Source: Pseudomonas sp. CC6-YY-74 (GTDB lineage: Bacteria; Pseudomonadota; Gammaproteobacteria; Pseudomonadales; Pseudomonadaceae). Taken from it: DNA of 64,000 bases. The position numbers and the translations under genes were made by a program. A model generated the notes under the pieces. The model saw only the letters and a program-made list of their open reading frames with translations, ran no database searches and was not told the origin of the DNA. Of the stretch, positions 37,314-46,672 are shown in pieces. Numbering within the stretch: the stretch's first letter is position 1; each line of letters begins with the position of its first letter. The DNA is taken from contig NZ_CP019947.1 of assembly GCF_002025205.1 (NCBI RefSeq), forward strand, positions 131,501 through 195,500. Direction: 5' to 3'.

Positions 37314-38753
37314 TCAGTTGGCGACGATGCTTAGCGGTGTTGCCTGGCTGCGGCCGTAGACGTCTTCCAGACGTTCGATGTCGTCTTCACCGAGGTAGCT
37401 GCCCGATTGCACTTCGATGATTTCCAGCGGGATCTTGCCGGGGTTGCTCAGGCGGTGCACCGCGGTCATGGGAATATAGGTGGACTGGTTTTCGGTGAGC
37501 AGGAACACCTTGTCGTCACAGGTCACCTCGGCGGTGCCTGATACCACGATCCAGTGTTCGGCACGGTGATGGTGCATCTGCAAGGACAGGGTGGCGCCAG
37601 GTTTGACCGAGATATGTTTGACCTGGAAGCGTCCGCCCATGTCCACCGAGTCGTAGGAACCCCAAGGCCGATAAACCTCGCAATGGTTCTGGGTTTCGCT
37701 GCGGCCTTGCTCATTGAGCTGGTTGACCACGGTCTTGACGTCCTGCACGTGGTCGCGGTGGGCGACCATCATGGCGTCCTTGGTTTCCACCACGACTATG
37801 TCGTCCAGGCCGATCACCGAGACCAGCTTGCCGTTGCCATGCACCAGGCAATTGCGGCTGTCGTGCACCATGACATCGCCCTTGGTGACGTTGCCGTTTG
37901 TGTCCTTGTCGTGTACGTCCCAGATCGACGACCAGCTGCCGACATCGTTCCAGCCGGCATCGAGCGGTACCACGCAGGCGTGGGTGGTCTTTTCCATCAC
38001 CGAGTAATCGATGGAGTTGTCCGGGCAGCAGGCGAAGGTGGCGGCGTCGATATTCACCACGTCATCCTCGACCTCGCTGCGTTCCAGGGCCAGCAGGCAG
38101 GTGTCGTAGATGTCGGCGTCGTGCTTCTTCAGTTCTTCCAGGTAACGGCTGGCGCGGAACAGGAACATGCCGCTGTTCCAGAAGTAGTCGCCGGACTCGA
38201 CGAATGTCCGGGCGCGCGCTTCATCGGGTTTCTCGACGAAGGACTGCACGCGAATCACACCTTTTGGCAGAAGGGGGTCGGCAATCGATTTGATGTAGCC
38301 GTAGCCGGTTTCCGGACGCACAGCCGGGATGCCGAACAGCACCATTTCGCCTTTTTCGGCGGCCTTGCTGCCCAGCGCCAGGGCGTCCTGGAAGGCTTGC
38401 TGGTTTTCCAGCACATGGTCGGCGGGCAGAACCAGCAGCAGCTCGTCACGGCCTTCGGCGAGCAGCTTCATGGCGGCGATGGCCACCGCCGGCGCGGTGT
38501 TGCGGCCAAAGGGCTCGAGCAGGAGCGCCTGGGACTCCAGTTGTTGGCTTTGCAGTTGTTCCTGGACGATAAAGCGGTGTTCCTTGTTGCACACCAGCAG
38601 CGGCGCCTGCATGCCGTCGAAGGCCAGGCGCTTGATGGTTTGCTGGAACAGGGTGTCTTCGCCAGTGAGGGCGAGGAACTGCTTGGGGAACTGCTTACGC
38701 GAGAGGGGCCATAGGCGCGAACCGCTACCACCGGAAAGAATTACTGGAATCAT
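37314..38753 (-). CDS. algA: Bifunctional mannose-6-phosphate isomerase/mannose-1-phosphate guanylyltransferase AlgA
   Basis: A 479-residue bifunctional enzyme that makes fructose-6-P to mannose-6-P and mannose-1-P to GDP-mannose. The N-terminal pyrophosphorylase has the GTP loop MIPVILSGGSGSRLWPLSRKQFPKQF and FVEKPDEARA. The C-terminal cupin isomerase has LSLQMHHHRAEHWIVVSGTAEV, with metal-binding His residues and the closing DIERLEDVYGR. ATG 38753 with AGGAG upstream gives the family N-terminus. It is the last gene of the alginate operon, followed by a terminator. Confidence 0.96.
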   Translation of the reverse strand: MIPVILSGGSGSRLWPLSRKQFPKQFLALTGEDTLFQQTIKRLAFDGMQAPLLVCNKEHRFIVQEQLQSQQLESQALLLEPFGRNTAPAVAIAAMKLLAEGRDELLLVLPADHVLENQQAFQDALALGSKAAEKGEMVLFGIPAVRPETGYGYIKSIADPLLPKGVIRVQSFVEKPDEARARTFVESGDYFWNSGMFLFRASRYLEELKKHDADIYDTCLLALERSEVEDDVVNIDAATFACCPDNSIDYSVMEKTTHACVVPLDAGWNDVGSWSSIWDVHDKDTNGNVTKGDVMVHDSRNCLVHGNGKLVSVIGLDDIVVVETKDAMMVAHRDHVQDVKTVVNQLNEQGRSETQNHCEVYRPWGSYDSVDMGGRFQVKHISVKPGATLSLQMHHHRAEHWIVVSGTAEVTCDDKVFLLTENQSTYIPMTAVHRLSNPGKIPLEIIEVQSGSYLGEDDIERLEDVYGRSQATPLSIVAN

Positions 38754-38927
38754 GTCTGTACTCCTAAAGCGTTTATGCACTCAGTTGGACGCCTCCCACA
38801 CTCTGGCGGGAGGTCCAGTTACCCAGGCTGAGCGAACAGCTCTGGGGGCATCACTCCAAAACGCCTCCTCATGAAGGCGCTAATTGCAGGTCGGTCTATT
38901 GCCGACCTTGGCTGTTGTCCGGGTTGC

Positions 38928-39575
38928 TTAGTCGGTCTTGGCTGGGCGCTTGACCCACACCGGCGAGAGCTGGCGGCCGTTGCCGGTGATGTACAGGCTG
39001 ACTACCTCACCGCGCGCCAGGGTGACGGGCTTGAGGTCGCTGACTTTCTTGTCGCCGTCGAACAGCGCCAGGCTGATCTTGACCGGGTTGACTTCGCGCT
39101 CGCCGTTGCCATCCGGGGCGACGTTGTCGACCACCGCGGCCTTGCCGTCGGCGGTCTTCAGGCTGAGCGTGCTGTCGGACAGGTTCTGTACCCGGAGCAG
39201 GGCTTTCTGCTTGTTCTGGAATGCGGCTTCTTCCACCAGCTTGGGTTCTGCGCCCGGCTGGTTGACCAGGGTGTAGAAGTGGTCGGCGTCGAGTTGCACC
39301 GGCAGGCTGCTGCTGCCGACCTGGGCGCTGTAGCTGCCGGCCGGGAGATAGCTGAAGTCGCTGGAGCCCAGCGGCGCAATGTCGCTGAGCTCGGTGTTGC
39401 CGACGCTGACGCTGAGCTCGCTGTTGCCGGCGTTATAGGCGCGGACGAAGGCCGATCCCTTGGGCGCGATGGGGGCGTAGAGGCCACCTTCGCCGGCTTG
39501 GGCGTGCAGGGCGCTGAAGCCCAGGGCGATGGCCCCGACGTACGACATCCAGCTGTATTTGGTTGGTCTGTTCAT
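38928..39575 (-). CDS. algF: Alginate O-acetylation protein AlgF
   Basis: A 215-residue periplasmic protein with signal peptide (MNRPTKYSWMSYVGAIALGFSALHAQA, cleaved about residue 27). The mature start EGGLYAPIAPKGSAFVRAYNAG is typical of AlgF, with beta-rich repeats following. AlgF works with AlgI and AlgJ to carry acetyl groups to alginate; its exact chemistry is unsettled. It lies between algJ and algA as in other pseudomonads. The 174-base gap to algA contains no obvious gene. Confidence 0.94.
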   Translation of the reverse strand: MNRPTKYSWMSYVGAIALGFSALHAQAGEGGLYAPIAPKGSAFVRAYNAGNSELSVSVGNTELSDIAPLGSSDFSYLPAGSYSAQVGSSSLPVQLDADHFYTLVNQPGAEPKLVEEAAFQNKQKALLRVQNLSDSTLSLKTADGKAAVVDNVAPDGNGEREVNPVKISLALFDGDKKVSDLKPVTLARGEVVSLYITGNGRQLSPVWVKRPAKTD

Positions 39576-39650
39576 GGGTAGTGCTCCATGTGATTTAACA
39601 AAATGATCTGTCGACCATGTGGGGGTGAGACCTCAGAACGGACGGCTGAT

Positions 39651-40793
39651 TCAATTGCTGTTGCTGTTGGCCAGGCGTTGCTGGCTGCTGTTGCTTTTCA
39701 GCTCGGCTATCCAGGCCTGATCGAAGTTGCTGAGGTCGTTGCTCATCGGCAGGTAGCGTTCGGGAAATTCCCAGATCAGCAGCTGCGGTGTGGCGTTGGC
39801 AAATTCGTCGCTTTGCAGGTACTTGAGCATCGGCACAATCGGCCCCTGGCCGTCTTCGGCGTGGTTGCTCAGGTCGCGTTGCAGGTGTTGGCGCAGGGCG
39901 CCAGGAAAATTCCAGTTGGGATTGGCGCTGTAACTGGTGCCGACCAGCGCCACCGGCATGTCGCTGTCGGCGAACAGCGCATCGGTGCCGTTGACCTGGT
40001 CCGCGGCGCGGGTTTGGTACTGCTGCAACTGATCGGGTTCGGGCAGCAGATGCTCGAACAGCGGCGCCAGCGGCAGGAAGCTGGTCAGGTCGCCGAGCAG
40101 TGGCTTCTGCTTGGTGGCCTGGGTGACGAACTCCTGTGGTTCGCCGTTGAGGTCTAGCGAGCGGCTGACGGTTTCACTCAATTGGCGGGCGACGAAATCC
40201 GCGCCCAACGGTGTCCAGTGGGTGTCGGTGCGCAGGAACAGTTGCCCGCTGTTTTTCTCGGCCTGCAGGTTGGCAAGCAAATCCGGTGCGGCGATGTCGG
40301 CGCTGCGCACCGCGCTGTGAAAGCGCTGGTAGAGGTCCTGGCGCTGGCTGCTGATGGGGGTGTCGCCGACGTGCTCCGGGTACAGGCGCGACTTCGACGG
40401 CACTATCGCCAGCAGCAACAGCACATCGTGTTGCGCCAGTTGGTCACGCACGCCCTGGATCAGCGCCAGGTTGTCGCGCTGATTCTGTTGACCGTCGGCC
40501 ACCGGGTTGAACTCTTCATCCGAGTACAGCCAGTCGTGCTTGCCGATCACCACACCGGGGCGGCCTTCGTTGAACAGCACGTAGTCCAGCGCGGCCCAGA
40601 CATTGGTGCCGAGCTGCTTGATCGGGAACTGCTTGTCGTAATGGCTCTCGAAGTTCGTCGCCAGGTCGCCGTCGAGCACGCTGAACTGGTTGGGGGCCTG
40701 GTAACTCAGGACCCCGCGCATGGACCAGAGCAGCAGCAGGGTCAGCACGCCGAGGAACAGGGCGACGTAGAGTTTGCGTAATGGACGCGTCAT
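39651..40793 (-). CDS. algJ: Alginate O-acetyltransferase AlgJ
   Basis: A 380-residue SGNH-like protein tethered by an N-terminal signal anchor (LRKLYVALFLGVLTLLLLWSMRGVL). The catalytic segments are LRTDTHWTPLGADFV (Asp-x-His) and VALVGTSYSANPNWNFPGAL (Ser), the arrangement shared with AlgX. It takes part in acetylating mannuronate in the periplasm. ATG 40793 is chosen because TGAGG lies 7 bases upstream and MTRPLRKLY is the family start. An ATG at 40805 directly abuts the algI stop and would add four residues. Confidence 0.94.
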   Translation of the reverse strand: MTRPLRKLYVALFLGVLTLLLLWSMRGVLSYQAPNQFSVLDGDLATNFESHYDKQFPIKQLGTNVWAALDYVLFNEGRPGVVIGKHDWLYSDEEFNPVADGQQNQRDNLALIQGVRDQLAQHDVLLLLAIVPSKSRLYPEHVGDTPISSQRQDLYQRFHSAVRSADIAAPDLLANLQAEKNSGQLFLRTDTHWTPLGADFVARQLSETVSRSLDLNGEPQEFVTQATKQKPLLGDLTSFLPLAPLFEHLLPEPDQLQQYQTRAADQVNGTDALFADSDMPVALVGTSYSANPNWNFPGALRQHLQRDLSNHAEDGQGPIVPMLKYLQSDEFANATPQLLIWEFPERYLPMSNDLSNFDQAWIAELKSNSSQQRLANSNSN

Positions 40794-40805
40794 GCTCGGC
40801 CTCAT

Positions 40806-42350
40806 TCAGAATTGGAAATAAAGAAAGGGGGAGTAGCTCTGCGCCGAGAGCTTCAACAGCGAAGCGCAGAACAGCAGGAGCAACGCGCCACGGACCAGGT
40901 AGCGCGGTACGGCGGCGCTCCAGGTGGCTTGTTGCACCAGTACGCCGCCGCTGCCAACGACCAGCCCCTGATCATCGCCAGGCACGGCCTTGACCATGCG
41001 CGAGAGGTCGGTCGCCGGCCCATCGGAGCGGGCATCCAGCGCCTTGTGGCGATAGAACTGCCGCACGCCGCAAAAGGCCATGACCGCATAGGCCAATACC
41101 AGGGTGGCGATCTGCAGGTCGCTGATGCTGGCGCTGTTGAGTTCGCTGAGCTGCAAGCCTTGGCTGCTGAAGAGCGCCGGGCTGAACATGGCGCTGTACA
41201 TGCGCCAGGCGATGTCCAGGTTCTCGGCGCGGAAGATCACCCAGCCGAGCATCACCAGGAAGAAGGTGAACAGCCACTTCAGCGGATTGATCACCTTGGG
41301 TGCGGCGTTCACTCCAAACAGGCGTTCGATCGCCAGCCACATGCCGTGCCAGGCGCCCCAGATCAGGAAGGTCCAGTTGGCGCCATGCCACAGGCCACCG
41401 AGCAGCATGGTCAAAAACAGGTTGCGGTAGGTGTTGAAGGTACCGCTACGGTTGCCGCCCAGCGGCACGTACAGGTAGTCGCGCAGCCAGGTCGACAGGC
41501 TGATGTGCCAGCGTCGCCAGAATTCGGTGATCGACTGGCTGATATAGGGCTGGTTGAAGTTTTCCATAAAGCGGAAACCCATCATCAGGCCGAGGCCGAT
41601 GGCCATGTCGCTGTAGCCGGAGAAGTCGAAATACAGTTGCGCGGTGTAGGCGATCATGCCCAGCCAGGCGTCGCCGGTGCTGGGGTCTTGCAGGGCGAAA
41701 ATCTGCTCGACCAGCGGCGCCAGGCTGTCGGCGATGAACACCTTCTTGACGAAGCCCTGCATAAAGCGCGTGGCGCCTTCGGAGAACTTGTCGAGGCTAT
41801 GGGTGCGGTCGGTGAACTGGTCGGCGAGATCCTTGTAGCGCAATACCGGCCCGGCAATCAGCTGCGGGAACAGGGCGATAAAGGCGGCGAAGTTGATCAG
41901 GTTTTCCGTGGGTTTGGTGTCGCCGCGGTACACGTCGATCAGGTAGCTGAGCGACTGGAAGATATAGAAGGAGATGCCGATCGGCAGGATCACATGGGTC
42001 AGCAGGAACGGCTCGAAGCCGGCGCCTTCCAACACCTTGTTGATGTTTTCCACGCCGAAGTTGGCGTACTTGAAGTAACCCAGGGTCGCCAGGTTGCCGG
42101 CCACGCCGCCGATCACCCAGCGCTGCGCCGCCTTGCTGCGCACTCCGGCGCGATAGATGCGCAGGCCGAAACCGTAGTTCCACAGGGTGACCGCGACGAA
42201 CAGCAGGAGGAAGTCCACCCGCCACCAGGCGTAGAACGCGTAGCTGCCGATCAGGATCAACAGGTTGCGATAGCGATTACTGCTCAAGTAGTACAGGCCG
42301 AGAAAGATCGGCATGAACAGGAACAGGAATACGTTGGATGAAAAGACCAT
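40806..42350 (-). CDS. algI: Alginate O-acetyltransferase AlgI (MBOAT)
   Basis: A 514-residue polytopic membrane-bound O-acyltransferase. Family segments are FSSNVFLFLFMPIFLGLYYLSSNRYRNLLIL at the start, FPQLIAGPVLRYKDLADQ, the active-site stretch TEFWRRWHISLSTWLRDYLYVPLGGN, and GGLWHGANWTFLIWGAWHG with the catalytic His. It moves acetyl groups across the inner membrane for AlgJ/AlgX. The stop codon is adjacent to the first possible algJ start. Confidence 0.96.
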   Translation of the reverse strand: MVFSSNVFLFLFMPIFLGLYYLSSNRYRNLLILIGSYAFYAWWRVDFLLLFVAVTLWNYGFGLRIYRAGVRSKAAQRWVIGGVAGNLATLGYFKYANFGVENINKVLEGAGFEPFLLTHVILPIGISFYIFQSLSYLIDVYRGDTKPTENLINFAAFIALFPQLIAGPVLRYKDLADQFTDRTHSLDKFSEGATRFMQGFVKKVFIADSLAPLVEQIFALQDPSTGDAWLGMIAYTAQLYFDFSGYSDMAIGLGLMMGFRFMENFNQPYISQSITEFWRRWHISLSTWLRDYLYVPLGGNRSGTFNTYRNLFLTMLLGGLWHGANWTFLIWGAWHGMWLAIERLFGVNAAPKVINPLKWLFTFFLVMLGWVIFRAENLDIAWRMYSAMFSPALFSSQGLQLSELNSASISDLQIATLVLAYAVMAFCGVRQFYRHKALDARSDGPATDLSRMVKAVPGDDQGLVVGSGGVLVQQATWSAAVPRYLVRGALLLLFCASLLKLSAQSYSPFLYFQF

Positions 42351-42506
42351 CCGTAGATCTCCGGTGAGTTACAACTCTTCCGGGGCTCGCAAGCCCCCCT
42401 TACCCCCCGCGAGCGGGAGGCTGTTTCACACCGTCCGTGGACGGGCTTGCAAGCTTGCTGGGGCTATTGCGTCCAGCCCGGTAAAGCGTTCACCGTTCGA
42501 GGTGAA

Positions 42507-43607
42507 TCAACTGTCTTTGGGCTTCTTCGGGTCGAACAGCTGGCTCACATCGCCGCCGAGGCGGAAATTATTGAAGGAGCCCATCTTGTGCTTGAGTGCC
42601 TTGGTGTCGGCCGTGCAGGCATAGAGCGTGCAGTAGGGCGCCAGCCAGGCGTATTTGCTGTGTTTCTTCAGTTCTTTCATGTCTTGTTTTTCGCCGGTTT
42701 TGCTGGCGAAGTCGTCCTGGTCATCCACCCCGTCCAGCACCCGCTCGGCTAGACGCTTGAGCGCGCCCTGGTTCTCTTCGCGCAGGTCGACGTCGTTGGC
42801 CTGGGCGAAGGCGGCGAGCATCATCAGCGGCGGCATTGCGTAGTTGTGATAGGCCAGCGCGCGATGGTTGCGTTTCAGTTCGTTGGGCAGGTAGCCGTCC
42901 GGGTCGACCTGGTTGGCGCCTACCCGGAACTGCTCCACCGCCCAGTCGAACAGGTCGCGGCGGTCGGTGGCGACGGCCGTGGCCATCACCGACCAAGCAG
43001 ACCAGTAGCTGTGGTTGTTGATTTTCCTCAGCGGCAGATTGCTCCAGTCATGCACGGTGTTCTCGGCCAGCTTGATGAACCAGGCTTCGATCTGCTGGGT
43101 TTGCTGCGGATAGGCTGCCAGCGGCTGCGACTCGGAGAATTTCAGGCGCAGGTAGGCGGAGGACAGACTGCCCAGCGCCCATTTGCGCACCGATTTGCCG
43201 GTGTGGTTGTAATCGGTGCTGAGCAAGGCGCCGGCCTCGGCCCATTCGCTCAGCCACTGCAGGGTGCATTCGAGCTGCTCGGGTTGGCCTTCGCGCATGT
43301 AGTACGTGACCTGTTTGCCGACCCCGCGCTCCAGTTCGGTGATGGTGGACGTCTTGTCGCGGAAGGCCTTTTCCGACTCCTTATTGAGGGTGGCGCGGGC
43401 CTTGCCCGAGCCTTCGTATTTGCTGCGAAACACCAGCTTGTCGGTGTAGGGCTGTGGCGTTGCCTGACAGGCTCTCGCCTTCTTGTCGGTGACCGGCACT
43501 GGCGCGTAGTAGCCAGCCGGCGGCACCAGACTGGCGGCGAGCAGCGGTTGGGCGAGCAGGGCCGCGCCGAGCAGGCAGGGGGCGAGTATCCAAGTGGGGC
43601 GTTTCAT
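42507..43607 (-). CDS. algL: Periplasmic alginate lyase AlgL
   Basis: A 366-residue poly(beta-D-mannuronate) lyase (PL5) with signal peptide [24 protein letters not shown]. The catalytic NNHSYWSAW motif is present near residue 200, and [20 protein letters not shown] and [14 protein letters not shown] follow the family. It cleaves polymer that strays into the periplasm and is part of the alginate secretion complex. ATG 43607 has AGGAGG upstream; an earlier in-frame ATG overlaps algX and lacks a site. If algE is truly broken, this enzyme would be needed to clear trapped alginate. Confidence 0.95.
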   Translation of the reverse strand: MKRPTWILAPCLLGAALLAQPLLAASLVPPAGYYAPVPVTDKKARACQATPQPYTDKLVFRSKYEGSGKARATLNKESEKAFRDKTSTITELERGVGKQVTYYMREGQPEQLECTLQWLSEWAEAGALLSTDYNHTGKSVRKWALGSLSSAYLRLKFSESQPLAAYPQQTQQIEAWFIKLAENTVHDWSNLPLRKINNHSYWSAWSVMATAVATDRRDLFDWAVEQFRVGANQVDPDGYLPNELKRNHRALAYHNYAMPPLMMLAAFAQANDVDLREENQGALKRLAERVLDGVDDQDDFASKTGEKQDMKELKKHSKYAWLAPYCTLYACTADTKALKHKMGSFNNFRLGGDVSQLFDPKKPKDS

Positions 43608-43624
43608 CGTGCCTCCTATAACCG

Positions 43625-45049
43625 TCACTGGGCTTGCGCCGTGACGGCTTTGTCACTAGCGGCGGGGCGTTTGCACAGGGTTGCCTCGACGCTGAGATTT
43701 GCCGGCATGTTTTCCGGGCTGTGGATGTCCAGGGCGAGCAGATTGAGGTCGACCCAATCGGCTTCGTTGCGCAGTTCGAAGACATAGCGTCCGTCGGTAC
43801 CGGCACGGTCGCTCTGTTCGATTTTGAAGTTCTCGCGGCGACCGGTGAGGTACCAGAGGGTGGCCTGGGACCTGTGCACGCTGGGGTCGCTGAAGGTCAG
43901 ATCGACCTGGTAGTCGCCGCCGCGCAGATCCCGCAGTGGTCGGTTCTCACCATTGACCAGGACCTGGTTGGCGCCGGGCTTGAGCGTGACTTTGTTCTTC
44001 ATCACTGCCGGGCGGCCTTGGCAACCGTTGTTTACCAGCGGTATGGCTTGGCGGTAGAAGCTGGCTTGCTCCAGGTCGTAATGGGTGGCGAACTCCCAGA
44101 TGAGGACCTTCGGCGGATTTTCGTGAAATTCCTGGCTGCTCATGTATTGCAGCAGGGAGCTTTCGAAGCCACCGCCGCTGACCGACCTATTGAGTACCTC
44201 GGCACCACTGTATTGCTGCAGGAAACCGGCGAAGTTGTAAGCCGGGCCGCTGTTACTGGTGCCGACCAGGGCGATTTCCGGGTCGGCTTCGTCGCCGAAC
44301 AGGCTGGCGCTATCGGCTTCGCCCACCGGTTCGGTCTCGAAGCGCTCGACGTACTGGGTGGCATAGCTGGTGCCACAGAAGGTGGCCGCGGTCTTGTGCA
44401 GGGTGCCGGACTTGCCCAGCAGACCGACCACCTTGCTGGCGAATTCTTTCTTTGGCGCCTCGTCGAAGCCGGGCATTTGCTTCAGGGTTTCGGCCACCAG
44501 TTCGGCGGTGCGCTGGGCGCCAGCCGGCGTCCAGTGGTGGTCGGCCTTGAAGTAGTAGGCGGTGTCCACGTCCTGTTCGTCGAACAGCGGCGACAGGTCG
44601 GTCACCCAGATCCCGCTCTTGCGCAGGTCGGCAATGGCGTGCAGGTAATTGCGCTTGGCCAGCTCGAAGTTGAAGTTGGCTTTCTCTTGTGCGCTCAGCT
44701 GCTCGCGGTTGACCAGGCCGCGGGTCGGCTGATAGACCACCATCAGCTCGATGCCCTTGCGCTTGAGGGTGTCGCGCAGGCGTTTGAGCTGGCGATAGCC
44801 GGCGGGCGTGGTGCCAAAATCGGTGCGCAGGTCGTTGCCGCTACGGAACAGCCAATCGCCTTGGCCCTGCACCAGTGTGGTGAAGAAGCTCAGGTACTTG
44901 GTGTTGTACTGGCTCGGGTCCTGGGCGATCGGACACAGAGGGCCAACCCGCTGCACCTGGTACTGCGGCTCGGCCATGGCGCTACCCGCAGCGCCCAGCA
45001 GGGCACTGGCGAGGGCCAGTTGGCGGAAATTGAAGTGGCGTTTGATCAC
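43625..45049 (-). CDS. algX: Alginate O-acetyltransferase/biosynthesis protein AlgX
   Basis: A 474-residue periplasmic protein. Signal peptide ends AAGSAMA. The SGNH catalytic residues are visible in [15 protein letters not shown] (Asp and His) and [19 protein letters not shown] (Ser). A C-terminal carbohydrate-binding module follows (about 345-474). It is the terminal acetyltransferase acting on polymannuronate, in complex with AlgK and AlgE. The start is GTG 45049, with GAGGA 7 bases upstream. It gives [19 protein letters not shown] and the usual length of 474. Confidence 0.95.
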   Translation of the reverse strand: MIKRHFNFRQLALASALLGAAGSAMAEPQYQVQRVGPLCPIAQDPSQYNTKYLSFFTTLVQGQGDWLFRSGNDLRTDFGTTPAGYRQLKRLRDTLKRKGIELMVVYQPTRGLVNREQLSAQEKANFNFELAKRNYLHAIADLRKSGIWVTDLSPLFDEQDVDTAYYFKADHHWTPAGAQRTAELVAETLKQMPGFDEAPKKEFASKVVGLLGKSGTLHKTAATFCGTSYATQYVERFETEPVGEADSASLFGDEADPEIALVGTSNSGPAYNFAGFLQQYSGAEVLNRSVSGGGFESSLLQYMSSQEFHENPPKVLIWEFATHYDLEQASFYRQAIPLVNNGCQGRPAVMKNKVTLKPGANQVLVNGENRPLRDLRGGDYQVDLTFSDPSVHRSQATLWYLTGRRENFKIEQSDRAGTDGRYVFELRNEADWVDLNLLALDIHSPENMPANLSVEATLCKRPAASDKAVTAQAQ

Positions 45050-45060
45050 GTTGTAGTTCC

Positions 45061-46662
45061 TCAATCCTGGAGTTCGGTCTGATTTTCGACCGGGTCGATG
45101 AGCACTGCCAGCTTGCGGCGCACCATCAAGTCGAGAATTTCATCCTGTCTCTCGCCGAGGACGCCGGAGAAGCTGATGCCCGTGCTTTTGCTCGGCGCGA
45201 GCATTTCCACGCGGTACAGCTCCACGGAAAGCGGCGAGTCGATGGACAGTGGGCTGGAACCGTTGGCGGCGAGCGTGCCGCCGACCACGATCATCGACAC
45301 CTCGGTGTCGAAGGGGTCGAGTTCGATGTTGCGGTCGGTGTCAGACAGGTCCTTGATGTGGCCGTAGATGCCGGTCAGGCCGTTGGCCGCCGAGATGTTC
45401 TCGTACAGGCGAATATTGGTGCTGTTGCGCAGGCGGATGCCGTGGCGGGCATTGTTCAACACCTTGTTGCCCCACAGCAGGTTGTTCGAGCTCTCGTAAA
45501 TGGTGATGCCGTCGGAATGGTTCTGGTACACCTCGTTGTAGGCCACCAGATTGCGCACGCTGTTACGGTCGAGGACGATGCCGGATTGCTTGTTGTCGTA
45601 GCTCTTGTTGTTGATGATCCAGCTGTCGTCGACCTCGCGGGAAATGATGATGCCGTGTTTTTTCTTGGTCCCGTGCACCGTGTTCTCGGCGATGATCAGG
45701 CCATGGGAACGGTCGTGCGGATCGATGCCATAGACGATGTTGTCGCGGTAGGTATTGCCCTTGAGCACCACGTTCTCGGCTTCATAGCAGTAGAAGCCGT
45801 ACCAGTGGTCGACGAACTCCGAGTTGATCAGCCAACCGGTCGGCTCCGCGCGTTTGAGCCGAGCCTGCAGGCTGGGGGTGTACTGGGTGATGCTGACACC
45901 GTAGGACTTGCTGTTGCTGTAACCCAGGCTGGTGAACACGCTGCCGGAGATGTACAGCTCACTGCCGCCCCAGGACACCAGAAACGGGCGGAACTCATCG
46001 GCCTTGCGAAAGCTCGCCGGGCCGTTGTCCGCTTCACGCCAGGCGGTGAGCTTGGTGTCGGTGAAGAACAACTGGCCGTCGTTGACCATAAAGCTGCCGC
46101 GTTCCTGGGACAGGCGCAGCTCCTTGGTGTCCTTGCCCACGTGCAGGGTTGCCCCTTGGGCCACGACGATCGGCAGGCGCGCCAGGTAGACGCCCGGCTC
46201 GACCTCGCGAAATTGGCTGTCCGGCAGGCTGCGGGCGAGATCCTTGGGCGTCATGTAACCGCCTTCGATAAAGATCGCCTGGGGCATGCCGTGCTGCCGC
46301 TCGACCCATTCGCGCAGGCGCTCGTTGCCGCCGACAAAGTCCTTCAGTGCGTCCTGGCGCACCATGCGCCGCACCACTACCTTGCCGCCAGGCTTGCGCT
46401 GGATCTTGGCCTCGACGGCGGCAGCGGTGTAGCCGCTGAGATCGGGCAGGCTGGGCGCATCCAGATGCAACTGCTCGACCGGTACGCTGGTTACCGTGTA
46501 GTTGTTGGTTTCCTTGAGCGTCTGGGTCGGTTCCTTAGGTTTTTCGAGCACTTGCGCCGCTTGCACCCAGGGCGCCGCCAGCTGCAGCGCGCCGAGCAGT
46601 AGGCCGCTGCACAGCAGGCCTACTGCACAGCCTTGTTTGAGTTTGCCTGGTCGTTGCGTCAT
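45061..46662 (-). CDS. algG: Mannuronan C5-epimerase AlgG
   Basis: A 533-residue periplasmic right-handed beta-helix enzyme that converts mannuronate to guluronate within the chain. After the signal peptide (ends VQAA), the N-terminal part is followed by CASH-type beta-helix repeats. VYGIDPHDRSHGLIIAENTVHGT holds the DPHDRSH catalytic motif, and LDRNSVRNLVAYNEVYQNHSDGITIYESSNNLLWGN is a run of repeat coils. It lies between algE and algX as in the conserved order. It also protects polymer from AlgL. Confidence 0.96.
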   Translation of the reverse strand: MTQRPGKLKQGCAVGLLCSGLLLGALQLAAPWVQAAQVLEKPKEPTQTLKETNNYTVTSVPVEQLHLDAPSLPDLSGYTAAAVEAKIQRKPGGKVVVRRMVRQDALKDFVGGNERLREWVERQHGMPQAIFIEGGYMTPKDLARSLPDSQFREVEPGVYLARLPIVVAQGATLHVGKDTKELRLSQERGSFMVNDGQLFFTDTKLTAWREADNGPASFRKADEFRPFLVSWGGSELYISGSVFTSLGYSNSKSYGVSITQYTPSLQARLKRAEPTGWLINSEFVDHWYGFYCYEAENVVLKGNTYRDNIVYGIDPHDRSHGLIIAENTVHGTKKKHGIIISREVDDSWIINNKSYDNKQSGIVLDRNSVRNLVAYNEVYQNHSDGITIYESSNNLLWGNKVLNNARHGIRLRNSTNIRLYENISAANGLTGIYGHIKDLSDTDRNIELDPFDTEVSMIVVGGTLAANGSSPLSIDSPLSVELYRVEMLAPSKSTGISFSGVLGERQDEILDLMVRRKLAVLIDPVENQTELQD

Positions 46663-46672
46663 GGCGTTGTCC